This document shows, one piece after another, positions 44,516 to 56,475 of a DNA stretch of 64,000 bases. The notes under the pieces are model-generated. The model worked only from the letters and a program-made list of their open reading frames with translations, was not told where the DNA came from and did no database searches. Positions within the stretch are counted from its first letter, which is position 1; every line of letters begins with the position of its first letter. A program made the translations under genes and the position numbers. Origin of the DNA: Saccopteryx bilineata (lineage: Eukaryota > Chordata > Mammalia > Chiroptera > Emballonuridae); NCBI RefSeq assembly GCF_036850765.1, contig NC_089490.1:126632522-126696521 (forward strand), read 5' to 3'.

Positions 44516-44709
44516 CTAAAAGCAAAATAACATGAAACGTATTATTAAAAAATTAACCCACTCACATATTAACTTATTTAGCAATTCACACATGATGTGA
44601 ATATAAATATATTTTAGACTAGTAATTGACTCAAGTATTGATCAGTCTGGTTGAAGGCAAATTTCTAAACTGTAGGCTATTTCAAAGCATGCAGTATTAT
44701 TACCTAGAC

Positions 44710-44885
44710 CAGTGGTTCTCAAAGAGGGGTCCTTAGGCCAGCAGCACCAGCATCACCTGAGAACATGTTAGAAATGCAAATTCGGAGGCTTCATCCCAGC
44801 CCACTGAGTCAGAAATTCAGGGGGTGAGACCCAAAAATGAGTATATTAACAGCACTCTATGCAATTCTGATACATGTTAACATGA
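44710..44885 (+). mobile_element. MER5A-type hAT-Charlie element
   Basis: CAGTGGTTCTCAAAGAGGGG, CAGCACCAGCATCACCTGAG AAC, GCAAATTCGGAGGCTTCATC and GAGTCAGAAATTCAGGGGGT follow MER5A. Non-autonomous, ancient. The 3' inverted end is lost. Confidence 0.9.
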
Positions 44886-44957
44886 TCAAGTGACCAACTC
44901 AGGTACAGCTTCTGTAGTCCTTTTTGTAGTCTAACCATTTGCACATAAAAGTCGACA

Positions 44958-45584
44958 CAGTTCGTCTTATTACCCATGGGTTCCACACTTGTGAATTCAC
45001 CTGCTCACTAACATTTGGAACTCCCAAATCAGTACTCAGGGCACTTTCATGGCAACCCTCAAACATATGAAGAGTGACAAAAATTAAGAGTCCCCCACCA
45101 CGCATATGCCCAGTGAGGCAAACAAGACAAGGCTTTGCCTTCTTGTTTCTGCTCTCATCCTGTAAACAAGCGTCCTTTTTGTGGTCTGTTTCATGCCATG
45201 TTTTTCACATTTACGTTCTTTGCTGGAGAATTCACTGTTTAAAGTTTAAACAGTCCACCAGCAAAGTGCTGAAGTGCTGTCTACTGTTCCTAAGAGCAAG
45301 TCTGAGTGTGCTGTGTCTTAAGAAGAAAATACTCATGTTAGATAAACTGCGTTCAGATATGAGTGATAGCGCTGATGACTGTGAAGGTCAATCTTAATGA
45401 GTGGACAATATATATTAAATAAGGTGTCTTTAAACAGACATATATATAAAACAAGTTTATGTATTCACCGATTGCCAAAAATACTGTGGCCAGAGGCTCC
45501 CAGGAACCTAACCCTGTATTTCCCCCAGGAGCAGTGGCTCAGCTGTGCCCAATTCAGGGTATCGGGAATAACGAGAATCAACTG
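44958..45584 (+). mobile_element. Tigger-type (pogo) DNA transposon remnant
   Basis: Left end CAGTTCGTCTTATTACC and right end GGAATAACGAGAATCAACTG are inverted repeats; TA follows the right end. The interior holds the N-terminal transposase region in broken frames: DKLRSDMSDSA, then ILNKVSLNRHIYKTSL and APRNLTLYFPQEQW. No DDE catalytic domain is left. It differs from the Tigger remnant at 11.5 kb. Confidence 0.85.
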
Positions 45585-45954
45585 TAATGAACTGTGAGAA
45601 AGGACAGCTAGAATTTCATCCATCCAACTCAAATATTAGCATTTTTAGGGAAACTTTTATTATCATTTCTAATGTGAGTTAAGTACCTATTAAAAGAATA
45701 CCATTGTGTTAAGTCCTCTGCCTTTTAGTAGGAAAGATAAGACATAATTCATGAAACATAAGGCAGAAAGCATTAAGGCCAATAAGAGAAAATCAAATAA
45801 AATGCCAACGGCCTCCGAGAACCTAAGAGATTCATTCAACATAATGGTTCTGCTCATTCCTAAAAGTAGATAAAATAAAGAGTGATTTTCAAAAATCTAA
45901 AATAACAAAGATCTTTTCTAATCCTTGTCCAAATAACCAGAAATTTTGAAATAA

Positions 45955-46140
45955 CTTGTTTTATTTATCATCCTCTGCACTGAATTACAATGAGATGTCG
46001 TCAGGAATCAGCTATCTTCCCCACTGTATTTTAAGCATCTGGAAAGTGGGGCCACGTCTTATTAAGCCCTGTGGCTGTTCCGCCTGCTCTTAACCTATCC
46101 TTGTTCAATACTGTATATGCTTATTGAGTCAACCTAGATG
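45955..46140 (+). repeat. Probable L2 3' end
   Basis: TATTTTAAGCATCTGGAAAG TGGGGCC and TTGTTCAATACTGTATATGC TTATTGAGTC fit a decayed L2 tail. Confidence 0.55.
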
Positions 46141-46284
46141 GCTGGTTTCCCAAATAAAGAGATTACATTTGAGTATAATTTTATATTTTGCAGGCATTTT
46201 GGAAACAAGAAACACTTTAGGACCTATGCCACATAAATATGTTCCTATTAAGATCTGATACAATCGGAATGTCTAAAATATGAA

Positions 46285-46600
46285 GGTATTGTAGCATAGT
46301 GGTTAAAGAGGATAGACTTTGAGTTCACACACTCCAGGATCAAACACCTGGGTAATGACCTTTAAAAGGAAAGCTTCCATTCCAGCCCCAAGACTCTGAT
46401 TTCATTGGTCTTGGTGCGACCAGAGCACAGAGAGGCGCCAGTGCTACCCAGGTGATTACAATTTAGAGTCACCTTGAAAAGCACTGCTCTAAGTCGCTAG
46501 GTTCCTTATTTGTACGCATTGCTGCCAGGATTAAATAAGAACTTGACACAGGGTTTAGCACTTAGAAAGTGCTCCAAGATTTTTATCATAAGAGTAGTTA
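46285..46600 (+). repeat. MIR SINE interrupted by a MER5-type element
   Basis: Left part GTAGCATAGTGGTTAAAGAG to CTCCAGGATCAAACACCTGG (to about 46360) is a MIR head. The right part from about 46497 (TTCCTTATTTGTACGCATTG, AGGATTAAATAAGAACTTGA, CACTTAGAAAGTGCTCC) is its core and tail. Confidence 0.8.
46365..46496 (-). mobile_element. MER5-type hAT element inside the MIR
   Basis: CAGTGCTTTTCAAGGTGACT at the right end (minus strand), GTAATCACCTGGGTAGCACT in the middle. Inserted in the MIR in opposite orientation, so younger than the MIR. Confidence 0.75.
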
Positions 46601-47244
46601 TTGATTGTTAATTAACATTAGCTTTAAGACAATGACCAATCTGTTGATACAAAATTCCATTCTATACTGAGAAAGGCTTCCAAAGTTCTGAATAATAACA
46701 GATTAACAATTTTATATGAAGCAGGCTCAGGGATTTGTCATGGGACTATGCACTTTACAGTGAGAACCTTTTATCTTTTCCTTAAGCAAACTTTTTGATT
46801 AGAGTTTGAGAAGGACTCCATTACTGAGTTTAAAACTAAAATGATGAAGTCATAGTTAGGATTAATTAAGATCTCAATACTCAAAAGTGAAGGCCAGAGA
46901 CATGGATCAGATAAAATCTTAAAAGGATATCTCTTTATAGGCAGGTGGAACAGGGACAATTGAGGCTCACAAGAAGCCCAGATTCGGCAACATCTCTCAT
47001 GAATGAGAATAACCATGAAACCCTGGGAGGCTCAGGGTACAGTGTTTCTCAGCAGTGTTAGAATATCAGTTTTTACCCTCCCTGAAAGTAACTTCAAGAA
47101 CCATGTCCACATTTTCTGTAAATACTTTAAACCTCACCACTGTCATCTGATCAAGGCCAACTACAATAAAGCTCTATCAAGGATAATTTAGAACCATCCC
47201 ACTAGACCTAATAATGTGGGCAAAACTCATCTATGCATCTAAAG

Positions 47245-47480
47245 CAGCGAATTTCAACCACAAGAATCTTTAAGACATGCAATACCTATTTAGTCAGGGG
47301 CATTGACCTCTTACCCTTAGATTGTCCAACACAACAATAGCTATTCAGGGTGAATGAATCAAAATTATACGTATTTTCTTTTAAGATCAGCAAAAAAAAA
47401 AATACATATTTTGGGTGTGCTGCAGAACTTTAGTAATTAGTTTATATGTGTTATGAGACAAAGAAGGTTGAAAATTGCTA
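47245..47480 (+). mobile_element. Non-autonomous hAT element, 236 bp
   Basis: CAGCGAATTTCAACC and GGTTGAAAATTGCTA are inverted ends. ATCTAAAG (47237-47244) and ATCTAGAG (47481-47488) are an 8-bp target duplication with one mismatch. A different hAT family from that at 10.3 and 27.0 kb; body includes GGTGTGCTGCAGAACTTTAG. Confidence 0.9.
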
Positions 47481-47599
47481 ATCTAGAGAGTGCATCACAG
47501 TGTTATTGTTGGAAGGTAGACAGTTGGAGGCAAAATAGTTTAATTAAAGTAATCAAGTGCGAGCAAAACAATGTAAGATATTTTCTTGCATTAAGTTCT

Positions 47600-47990
47600 G
47601 GCTACCACATTATCCATCTCTATCCCCCACCCCTCCCTCTTGCTCACTTCATCACACCTGGTAAATTTCAAGATTTTTCCATTTCATGTTCCTGCTGCTT
47701 GAACCACTCCTAATAGAGAGGGACTGATCTCTGAAATCATCCAGATATTTTCTCAGATATCCTAAATAAGAGGCCATTTCGGAACACTCATACCTAATAG
47801 AACTCTCTCCAAACTCTATTTTTCTTCAAAGCATTCTCATTACCTAACCTGATATTTTATATTTGTCTATTACCTCTCCCCCACCACTTTAATGTCCACC
47901 ATGTTCACTATCTTCTTCCCAATGCCAAGGCAATGCCTATAATTTAATCAATGTTCAATAAAATTTGTTGCTTGAATGACTAAAGGAATG
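47600..47990 (+). repeat. Probable L2 3' region
   Basis: Pyrimidine-rich body with TTACCTAACCTGATATTTTA and a tail AATGTTCAATAAAATTTGTT GCTTGAATG, in the L2 style. Confidence 0.6.
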
Positions 47991-48357
47991 AATAAATAGA
48001 TGAAAGAAAGAAATCTGGAATTTAATAAAATAAAAATAAATTATATAAATATTAATAAAAAAGTGTCTAGATTGTTTTTTGGTTTTAGTAACCAAAGTCC
48101 ATGCAAGTAATAAGAATAAATGATTCTTATGAATTTTCAGCATTTCCTTGGCCCTGCACATTTTAATCATTTATGAGAATAAAGCAAACCTACTCACAAA
48201 AGAGGCACACACACTTGTTTTTTTTCCACACTTGTTCTTCACTTATGTTCTCTCCTTTTACAACACAAAATTATACGAACATTATGATTTTAATTCCTTA
48301 CTTACCAGTAAAATTATTCAAAGAAACACGATCATTTAACCATAACATTTTTCTCAC

Positions 48358-48509
48358 CTTGGAACCAGGCAGTCAGCTCTCTGAAGTGTGGTGGCATCCA
48401 GTTCAAAAAGAGACGCAATGTCATTTCCATGGGGGACTGAGACTAAGGTGTACATGATCTTCTCCCCTGTCTGGCGCTTCTTCTTTGAAGTTGGAACATC
48501 TCCATTTCT
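48358..48509 (-). CDS. ITPR2: ITPR2 exon 2 of 12 in window
   Basis: This 152-bp exon enters in phase 0 after the acceptor CTTCTCAACAG and leaves in phase 2 at donor GTGAGAA. It encodes a basic loop ([10 protein letters not shown]) followed by [20 protein letters not shown] and ends in CLVP plus two bases of an arginine codon. It belongs to the second beta-trefoil (MIR-type) domain of the ligand-binding core. The linker before SKKK (RNGDVPT) differs slightly from the human sequence I recall, as expected for a loop. The intron before it is 8.3 kb and the one after it 3.8 kb. Confidence 0.96.
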
Positions 48510-49600
48510 CTGTTGAGAAGATACAAGCTTATTTACTTCTATCAGGTTTCTTACTAGACTCTATACTTAATTAGGAGATAAGGTTTAAATTTGCATGTTA
48601 TTTCTTTATTGGATTATAGCGATGTCTACTTCAGGTCAACCAAAAATAGCAGGTCGGGCCTTACAGTCTTTTGAGGTAATTATTATCAACAGTGGTAAGT
48701 CATACAATCCTAGAGGGGTGGCTGAATCTGGGCAAATGATCAAGGCACTCAAAGCCACAATAATGATGTTCCCTCCCCTCAGTAAACGTATGTACATAGT
48801 AGCAATTTTTGCCATTCCACATTTAACACAAAAACAAGAAGAAATAGTGTGTTGAATGACACAGATTTCACAAATCAAAGAGAAAATATGACAGTATTTC
48901 AGCACTCCTGCCTAAGTCCAAACACATAACTGAGACATTAACCCAGAGAGAAGGGGAATCACCCACAACATTCCCATTCAATTCAATAGCTCGTTCCACT
49001 GGAACCAAGAACACCCTGTAACCGCATACACAATGAAATAAAGTGAGAGGCTCACAAATCAAAGGCTTCATGAGGATGTGGAACTCAGTCAATATTTCTA
49101 GTCCATCCTGACCACTGAAAGCAGGCAATCATACAAGACTGATGATTAGGTATCTTTCCTTGAACCTCTTCAAGTCCAATCCCCAGCAGAAGAATTTGGT
49201 GAACAAGAAACCAAAATGTAATAATATAAACTTTGTAATTAAGTACATTACTTGTACATATTTACTGAAACAAATAAAATTTTAAAATGAAAGACGGAGA
49301 GAGAGAGAAAGAGAGAAGTTGCCATGGCACCATCACAGGAAGTTGGATGAGAGGGAGGGAGGAAAAGGATGCTTGAAAGGCAAACAAAAGCAGTTCATAT
49401 CCAACCCTGAGCATTTATTTAAAGGCTGCTAAGACATGGAAATATTACACCTGAAAATTTTACAACAGTCATTTGAATTTCCATCCCAAGAATGTGAATA
49501 TCATGTTCCTTGTATCAGAATACCCTTGCAGTTTCATCCTGCTGTCCTCTGCAAATGGTACACAAATTGGCAGGAACTGTGAACAAGCAGAGAAACTGCC
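48510..49600. other. ITPR2 intron stretch, nothing recognised
   Basis: First part of the 8.3-kb intron between exons 1 and 2. Overlapping frames on opposite strands at 48595-48905 look open but show no recognisable domain or splice logic. A short (GA)n run lies at 49297-49317. Confidence 0.45.
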
Positions 49601-49689
49601 AGGGTTTTGCTATGAACCTAAAAGTGCTCTAAAAAATAAATGTCTATTAAAAAAAAACACAGAGTCTAAGGGAAAATATTTGTAAATCA

Positions 49690-50740
49690 TATATCTAATA
49701 AGAGAACTGCATCCAGAATAAAAAACACATACACTTCAACAATAAAAAGACAACCCAATTAATAATTGAGCAAAGAATGTGAACAGACATTTCTCCATAA
49801 AAGATATACAAATAGCCAATAAATATATGCAAAGATGCTCAGTATCATTACTAATTAGTTGCGCACTAGGATGACAATAATCAAAGACACAGGCAATAAC
49901 CAGTGTTAATGAGGATGTGGAGAAATCATATTATAGCTGGGGAAACAAAATGGTGTATCCATTTAGAGTATGGCAGTTCCTCAAAATAATAACATATAGG
50001 TCCTGGCCAGTTGGCTCAGTGGATAGAGCATCAGCCAGCCATATGGACATCCCGGGTTTGATTACCAGTCAGGGCACACAAGAGAAGCAACCATCTACTT
50101 ATCTCCTCCTCCTTCTCCTTTTCCTTTATCTCTTCTCCTCCCACAGCCAGTGGCTTGATTGGTTCAAGCGTTGGCCCAGGCACTGAGGATAGCTTGGTTG
50201 GTCCAAGCACCGGCCTTAGATGCTAAAAATAGCTCAGTTGATTAGAGCATCAGCCCCAGACAGGGGTTGCTGGTTAGGGTGCATATGGAAGTCTGTCTAT
50301 CTCCCCTCCTCTCACTTAAAAAAAAAATAGTAACATATAACCTGAACTCTATTTCAAGGTATCTATCTACCCAAGAGAAATGAAAACATAAGACCACACA
50401 AAAACTTGTACATGAGTGTTCATAGCAGCATTATTCATATTAGCCCAAAAGTAGAAACAACCCAAATGTCCATCATATGATGAATGATTAAACAAAACAA
50501 TGGTGTATGCACAATTGAGTATTATTTGGGCATACAAAGGAATGAAATGCAGATACTTTCTACAACATACATGACTCTTGAAAACCTTATGCTAAGTGAA
50601 AGAAGCCAGATCCAAAAAGCCATCTATTGTATGAGTCCATATATGAACTGTCCAGAATAGGTAAATCCATAATCACAGTAGATTCCCGATTGCCAGGGGC
50701 TAGAGTACAGAGGGACTGTGAAGTGGCTGCTAACAGAAAT
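49690..50740 (+). repeat. L1 LINE, ORF2 3' end and 3' region, split by a SINE
   Basis: Left part has AGAATGTGAACAGACATTTC, GATATACAAATAGCCAATAA and AATGAGGATGTGGAGAAATC. After the SINE the L1 resumes: TCTATTTCAAGGTATCTATC, ATGAGTGTTCATAGCAGCAT, CCCAAATGTCCATCATATGA and ATGCTAAGTGAAAGAAGCCA. These match the L1 ORF2 C-terminus in order. The frame is broken by stops. Confidence 0.9.
49999..50328 (+). repeat. tRNA-derived SINE, type A variant, inside L1
   Basis: Head GTCCTGGCCAGTTGGCTCAG, B-box GGTTTGATTACCAG, body and A-rich tail. TAATAACATATA and TAGTAACATATA flank it, a target duplication within the L1. Confidence 0.92.
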
Positions 50741-51213
50741 AGCTCTCTTTTGGAGATAATGTTCTCTCACCATTGCCCATTACAGATACAACAAATTAGT
50801 ATTCCAGTCTTCTTGTAAGGATCCCATGTTACTAAAAGGAATATGTGTCATATAATTTCCTGAGCCCCCACTTACCAATCTTTTAATTATAATTTGGCTT
50901 TTGATACAGATTTTCCTTCAAGAAAAATGCACTAACTGACCCAATGATCTAACTATATTAAGCATTTGAAAGTTGGCATTGTGGTTTCATTTAGCAAGAG
51001 TCAATCCACCTATATGCACTCCCTTTTTGAAATGCTAATAAAAGAAATTTTCTAGACTTATAAAAAGAAAGCAGATCCAGGTTCCTAAAGAATGCCTTTC
51101 TACCCAAACTCATTGGTAATTTCTCCCTGTGGGGTCCCAAAAAGAGTAGTCAGAGACCTTTTTTATAGTGAACAATAAAAATCTTTTCCAAACATAGAAG
51201 AACCTCATTTCTT

Positions 51214-51578
51214 TCTTTTTTTTTTCTCTGATGTTGGAAACGGGGAGGCAGTCAGACAGACTCGTGCATGTGCCTGACCAGGATCCACCCAGCATGCCCA
51301 CCAGGGGGCAATGCTCTGCCCATCTGGGGTGTTGCTCTGTTGCAACCAGAGCCATTCTAGTGCCTGAGGCAGAGGCCACAGAGCCATCCCCAGCGCCCTG
51401 GCCAACTTTGCTCCAATGGAGCCTTGGCTGCGGGAGGGGAAGAGAGAGACAGAGAGGAAGGAGAGGGGGAGGGGTGGAGAAGCAGATGGGCGCTTCTCCT
51501 GTGTGCCCTGGCCAGGAATCGAACCTGGGACTCCTACAGTCAGGCCGATGCTCTACCACTGAGCTAACCGGCCAGGGC
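51214..51578 (-). repeat. tRNA-derived SINE, type A, full length
   Basis: Minus strand, head GCCCTGGCCGGTTAGCTCAG at the right, complete body and tail, T-run at the left. Perfect 18-bp target duplication AGAAGAACCTCATTTCTT at 51196-51213 and 51579-51596, the cleanest SINE insertion here and probably young. Confidence 0.96.
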
Positions 51579-51599
51579 AGAAGAACCTCATTTCTTAGG

Positions 51600-52930
51600 G
51601 TTAATTTAAAAAGGTTACTCTGAATTACTCATACTATTTAAATCCTATAGTTTAATTTTCATTACACAGGATTAAGTGGGATATGTTAATGTACCCCTAA
51701 ATAATTTACTTAAATCATTGGGGGGGTGGGGTAGAGCTTTAATGAATAGGTACGTTTCACTGATAAATAGCCTAATAATTGTCTGTGTGAATAAGAGCTT
51801 TTAACAGGTTTAGAAGTTTTTTAAGAGTGCTGAATTCTTAAACTTTCTGCTTTTAAATTCTTTTACTCTATTAATTTGTTCAAACTTTCCTTTGTAAACA
51901 GTGTGACAGTAAACTTCAAGCCAGCCCCTCAAAATGTTTAAATAATGAAATATGAATGAGTTTTAAGTATACAAGTCTTAAATGTATGAATCAAGCGTTG
52001 ATATACACGAAAGTCAATCTTATATTTCTATAGCATGAAGATATTTCTGTTTAAAATTTATGTGCTTGTGACTTTTGTATACAAACCCACATCTTTTTTT
52101 CGGTAAAAAAAAAAAAAGACACAAAAACACTAGTTCCCCACACAGAATTACAGAAGCACAATGCTCTCCCTCTTGCATCTTGCAAATACATGAAGGAACA
52201 GCAGAGCTTAGACAGATGTTAAACATAATACCAGCAAGCTATCCAAGACACTCAATTTAGGGAATGCAGGGCCTCAGAATATTAACCTAGTGTGCTGGGC
52301 TCTTATAAAACTAGCGCTTTCACTTGGAAGGAAAGATACACAGCCTCGCAGGTTATACAAGTCCAAAATCCTTTACGAAAAGCCAGCCGAGTAAACTAAT
52401 GGCTAGCCTGGCTTCTCCTGCCCATCCTGGGGCTGCTGGTGGCAGCACAGCAGTTAGCCTCCTCTAACACCTTCTCTGTTGACTCATTTGTGAGTCATGG
52501 AATTTTGAGCAGAGACATCACAATGCAATTCTGTTGTTAGGAGCCAGAGACATTCTGTAAGAAACAATGTATGCGCTTTCAGGGCTGATTCAGACCTGTG
52601 TGAGGCCAAAGCAGCATAATGATGTGCAGGCATCTGTGTTTGTGTTCAGACCCTGTGGGCTCTTACTGCTGACTTTATGTAACAGACACAATTCTGCCGC
52701 TTAAAGCTGCAAACACCTCTTTTGCCGTGCTTCCTTAACAAATCTGTTATTCTCAAATTACTTTCCAATATGACCCCTCTTTCTTTCTTTTATCACTTAC
52801 CACTGGAAATGCGGTGGTCTTCTTTCAGAATCCAGTACCCCCCCCAAATGCTACAGAATATAATGTTCAAGTGTATTTCTGCAAAGTATCCTGGTTCCTA
52901 GAACATTTTTACTTATTTATATTTATGCAC
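51600..52930. other. Repeat-poor intron stretch with paired AP-1 motifs
   Basis: Part of the 8.3-kb ITPR2 intron. From about 52.25 to 52.8 kb it is less AT-rich than its surroundings and holds no repeat I recognise. Two AP-1 consensus sites lie at 52480-52497. A candidate regulatory region, not shown to be one. Confidence 0.45.
52480..52497. promoter_or_regulatory. Paired AP-1 consensus sites
   Basis: TGACTCA (52480-52486) and TGAGTCA (52491-52497), four bases apart, form an inverted pair. Each is a perfect TPA-response element for Fos/Jun. Function is inferred from the motif only. Confidence 0.45.
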
Positions 52931-52936
52931 AAAGAC

Positions 52937-53162
52937 TGATGGTTTCTCAACAGAAAAAAGTCTGGCCCCCAGGGAGCATTTGGTAACTTCCAGACACCCT
53001 TACAGTTGTCACAACTTGGGGTGGGGGAACCACTGCTGTCATTCCACAAGCACAGAAGACCACAGTGTTGCTAAATATCCTGTCGTGCAAAGGACGCCCC
53101 CCCCCCCCACAACAAAGAACTACCTGACTCAACACATCAATAATGCTGAGGTCAAGAATCCT
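52937..53162 (+). mobile_element. MER20-type hAT-Charlie element
   Basis: GATGGTTTCTCAAC end, then CAGGGAGCATTTGGTAACTT CCAGAC, ACAGTTGTCACAACTTGGGG, TGCTAAATATCCTGTCGTGC and CCACAACAAAGAACTACCTG, the MER20 order, with a C-run at 53096-53108. MER20 copies act as hormone-responsive elements in the placental-mammal uterus (known for the family, not shown for this copy). Confidence 0.88.
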
Positions 53163-54369
53163 CAGTGTGGACAGAAGACACTCCCTTAAAAAAGCAGATC
53201 ACATTCCACATAAATATGGTAATGCTAAAATGGGTGGTGTCATTCCCCCAAAACATCCCCTTCTAAGAGCCATTTGAAAAGATACAGCCTTTCAAGGAGA
53301 AGAAGCTAATGACAGTCAGGTTCCCAGCTGGGCTTGACTCAGTGCCAATATTTACAGAGTCCCTGTGGCTGCTGTACATTTGTAAGATTGGAAATAATAG
53401 GCTCTTTTGTAGAATAAATACAGCAATTTGGGTCCTAATGGGAGCTCTGACACACTCCGCCTCATTTCAGCAGTGCCACACATTAACCTCTGGCATGTGA
53501 AAAATGGAAGGCAACATTTTGATAATGGTTTACAAATTACAGGAAAAAAATATCAACTGGATATTAAATAGGCGACTTAGGGAAAATTAGGAAAGAAAAT
53601 AATTAGCACAGTCACAGTGAACTCAGAGTTACTGGAACCCAGACCTGCGGTATAAGAGAATTCTGTCTGGGGAAATTGGTTTCATTTTCATAGGTGAAAC
53701 TCTAACTGCTGCTTTTTTATACAGAAACACAATTATTGCTAGGTGGTAAATGGTCTATAAAATGAGGAGCCATGTTCTTAGCTTTATTGTTCCATATTCT
53801 AAGTTTTATTTACCTTCAAGCTAGGAATTTTGGAGAGAAAAAATTAAAAAAATGTCTCCAGTTGGATGGGTCTCTGAAATGACAGATGACATCCAGTCAT
53901 AAACTTCTACAGCAAAGGCAGTCCCACTGGGGTTGTAGGCAATTACAGTATTGCTAAAACAAAAGAGTGTTCTTTCTCACCTTTAGAGGTGAATAAAGAA
54001 ATTGTACTCAGAATAAAAAGGAAAATAAACTGTCAAGTCTAAGTTCGTTAACACAAAGAGAGAGTGTCACCACGGATTTATTACTTATATTCAATAGATA
54101 TTCTTCACGCTGCTCCACAGGCTTCCTACTCTCTACTCTTCCACTCAGCTCTGCCCAGGGTTAGCAGCGCCACCACCAAATGGTTCATAGATGCAAGGAG
54201 ACGAGTTCAAAAATGTAATTCAACTGCACAGTTTGTAGCCTTGCTATGATGCCCTTTTGGAAGCAGAAGCACTTTGCATTTTTAGCCCACTAACATCTAT
54301 CTATTCTTATTCAAAGAGGTTCCATCTGTGATCACACTGTAACTTCACAGCACACAGGTAAGGTATGTA

Positions 54370-54500
54370 GGGCAAATATTCTCACCTCACTACACAGGTG
54401 ATAAAACTGAGTCTCTGGAAAGCTACCTCACTAGTCTGAGGTAACACAAGTTAATGGTGGTACTAGAAGTAGGACTGTCTTGACCCTATACCATGAAGAA
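54370..54500 (-). repeat. MIR SINE core, antisense
   Basis: TATTCTCACCTCACTACACA GGTGATAAAACTGAGTCTC and CTAGTCTGAGGTAACACAAG match reversed MIR core. Confidence 0.7.
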
Positions 54501-54569
54501 GTCACATAGAATATTGTAAAAGTAAACCCCCTGACATCCAACAGCTGGCCTGGTATAATCAGCCAGATG

Positions 54570-55090
54570 TTGGTGTTGCTGGGAGCTGGTCCGGCACTCA
54601 CAGCTAAGCCATGGCGTTCTCCTGTTAAACACGAACAATTTCACAAAACATCAACATCAGACAAGGCCACCCAGGACTAGGATGGAGCAAGATAAAACAA
54701 TACCACTCCATAATCTTGTTTGAACGCCAACAAAATATGAACATTGTCCAAGCCACAAAAATGACTAAGGATCTACTCCCCTACCTAATACAAGTGACTG
54801 CTGCTGCTGCTTCAATAATAACAGTGTTAGCCTGGCCTTCATCTGCCCTCTCTATAGACAAAATTTATTAAAACACCTCCTGAGAGCATTCCTATCCAGA
54901 GCAAAGCCTCACTTCCTTAAACCCTCCCCGAAATCACCAGTACAAGCCCAAATCCTCTAATAGGTTTTCTCTCTCAACCCTCTAACTCAGATGTCCCATG
55001 GTCCCCCATAATAAGTGTGAAATGAGTAATAAACCCCACTTGTTCAAGCACAGGTGTGTTCCTGGTGGTCTTTGGCAGGAGGCCATTGAC
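54570..55090 (+). mobile_element. Mammalian solo LTR, family not certain
   Basis: Contains CCAAGCCACAAAAATGACTA, CTTCCTTAAACCCTCCCCGA AATCACC, a signal in AGTAATAAACCCCACTTGTT and a 3' end GTGTTCCTGGTGGTCTTTGG. This fits an old ERV LTR with AATAAA near the 3' end. Exact borders are not clear. Confidence 0.6.
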
Positions 55091-55099
55091 AAGCTTATA

Positions 55100-55998
55100 C
55101 TTAAAACCAAAGAAGCTAAGATTCATCCTTAGCTTTCAAAACATGGCTATGGATAGCATTTTCCTAAACCATAGAAAAGAAAGAACTCAACAATAGTCCT
55201 GTGGCAGCATTTTTAACCAAGGGATAAAGAGCCACACAGGGTGATAATGAATTAAACAAGGATGATCCAATTGATCTGATAAGCCTAAGTCTATATTTAG
55301 AAACACTTTGACATAAATTAAAGTTTTCATTGGGTCTTGAGCTGATGTCTTTTGTAATCTTGACAGATAGAGAAAGAAGTCAAACAGGATTGACTCGGGT
55401 CTAGAAATTCTGATTTGATTCACCTTCCCCACATCAATAAACTCACAAAACATAAAGCTGTGTGGCAATGCAAATACATATTTTAATTAAACATTCCAAC
55501 TCTTTCTATCAAACAGTAGCATTTTGGATAATACAGTACTAATAACTACCAATTCTAAAGGGATTACTAAATTCCTAAGCAAATTGAATTATAGACTGCA
55601 TCTATTCTATATCAAAATATCTGGCTAAATTGCAAAATAAAATAATAATAATAATAAGCCCATCACCCAGGGTTTATCACTATCACATTAAATCGTCCAG
55701 ATTTTCTGACTTTTTGATTCACTTAAGTCATGTTATCATCATAAAATCATCTTCTTTACAAATGATGATGAAATGAGCAAAGTGACTAATCATAAGTGTT
55801 TTAATAAAAATTGGCTCTAAAATAAGATGGAAATGTTTTCAGAGCAGCACACATTAGAATATCAGAAAAGTCAGTCATCTACTTGTCCAATTCTGCAATA
55901 TCCCCCTGTAAGTAGAACCCGGGCTATTTTGAATTTAAAAAGACTGTTCTGTTGTCCTATTTTAATATCATACCATAATTCCTTTCCTCCTGCCTAAA
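55100..55998. other. Unannotated intron stretch
   Basis: AT-rich, with a short (AATA)n run near 55640. No exon or repeat family recognised. Confidence 0.45.
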
Positions 55999-56001
55999 TT
56001 T

Positions 56002-56320
56002 TTTTTTTTTTTTACAGAGACAGAGTCAGAGACAGACAGACAGGAACAGAGAGAGATGAGAAGCATCAATTATTAGTTTTTCATTGCACGTTGCAACACA
56101 TTACTTGTTCATTGATTGCTTTCTTATATGTGCCTTGACCGCAGGCCTTCAGCAGACCAAGTAACCCCTTGCTCGAGCCAGTAACCTTGGGCCTAAGCTG
56201 GTGAGCTTTTTGCTCAAACCAGATGAGCCCGCACTCAAGCTGGCGACCTTGGGGTCTGGAACCTGGGTCCTCCGCGTCCCAGTCCGATGCTCTATCCACT
56301 GCACCACTGCCTGGTCAAGC
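56002..56320 (-). repeat. tRNA-derived SINE, type C
   Basis: Head GGCTTGACCAGGCAGTGGTG at the right, B-box GGTTCCAGACCCC, body and T-run at the left. CCTCCTGCCTAAATTTT and CCTCCTGCCTAATTTTT flank it as target duplication. Confidence 0.94.
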
Positions 56321-56475
56321 CCTCCTGCCTAATTTTTATTCACTTCTAAAAACTAAGCCTAGACACACCCTATCTCCCAGATGTTGTTTGTTGTCTTTAG
56401 CATTCATCATAAGTGGCCTTCCAGTTGTTAGAAATTCCCTAAATACCTCCTACTGGACATCATGTTATAATCTAC

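Noticed and set aside
44899..45597. Three frames that might be a host gene
   Set aside because: The peptides are broken Tigger transposase pieces between inverted ends.
48595..48905. Opposite-strand frames of 86 and 89 codons, tested as ITPR2 exons or a processed gene
   Set aside because: The peptides match no receptor segment, and exons 1 and 2 join in phase without it.
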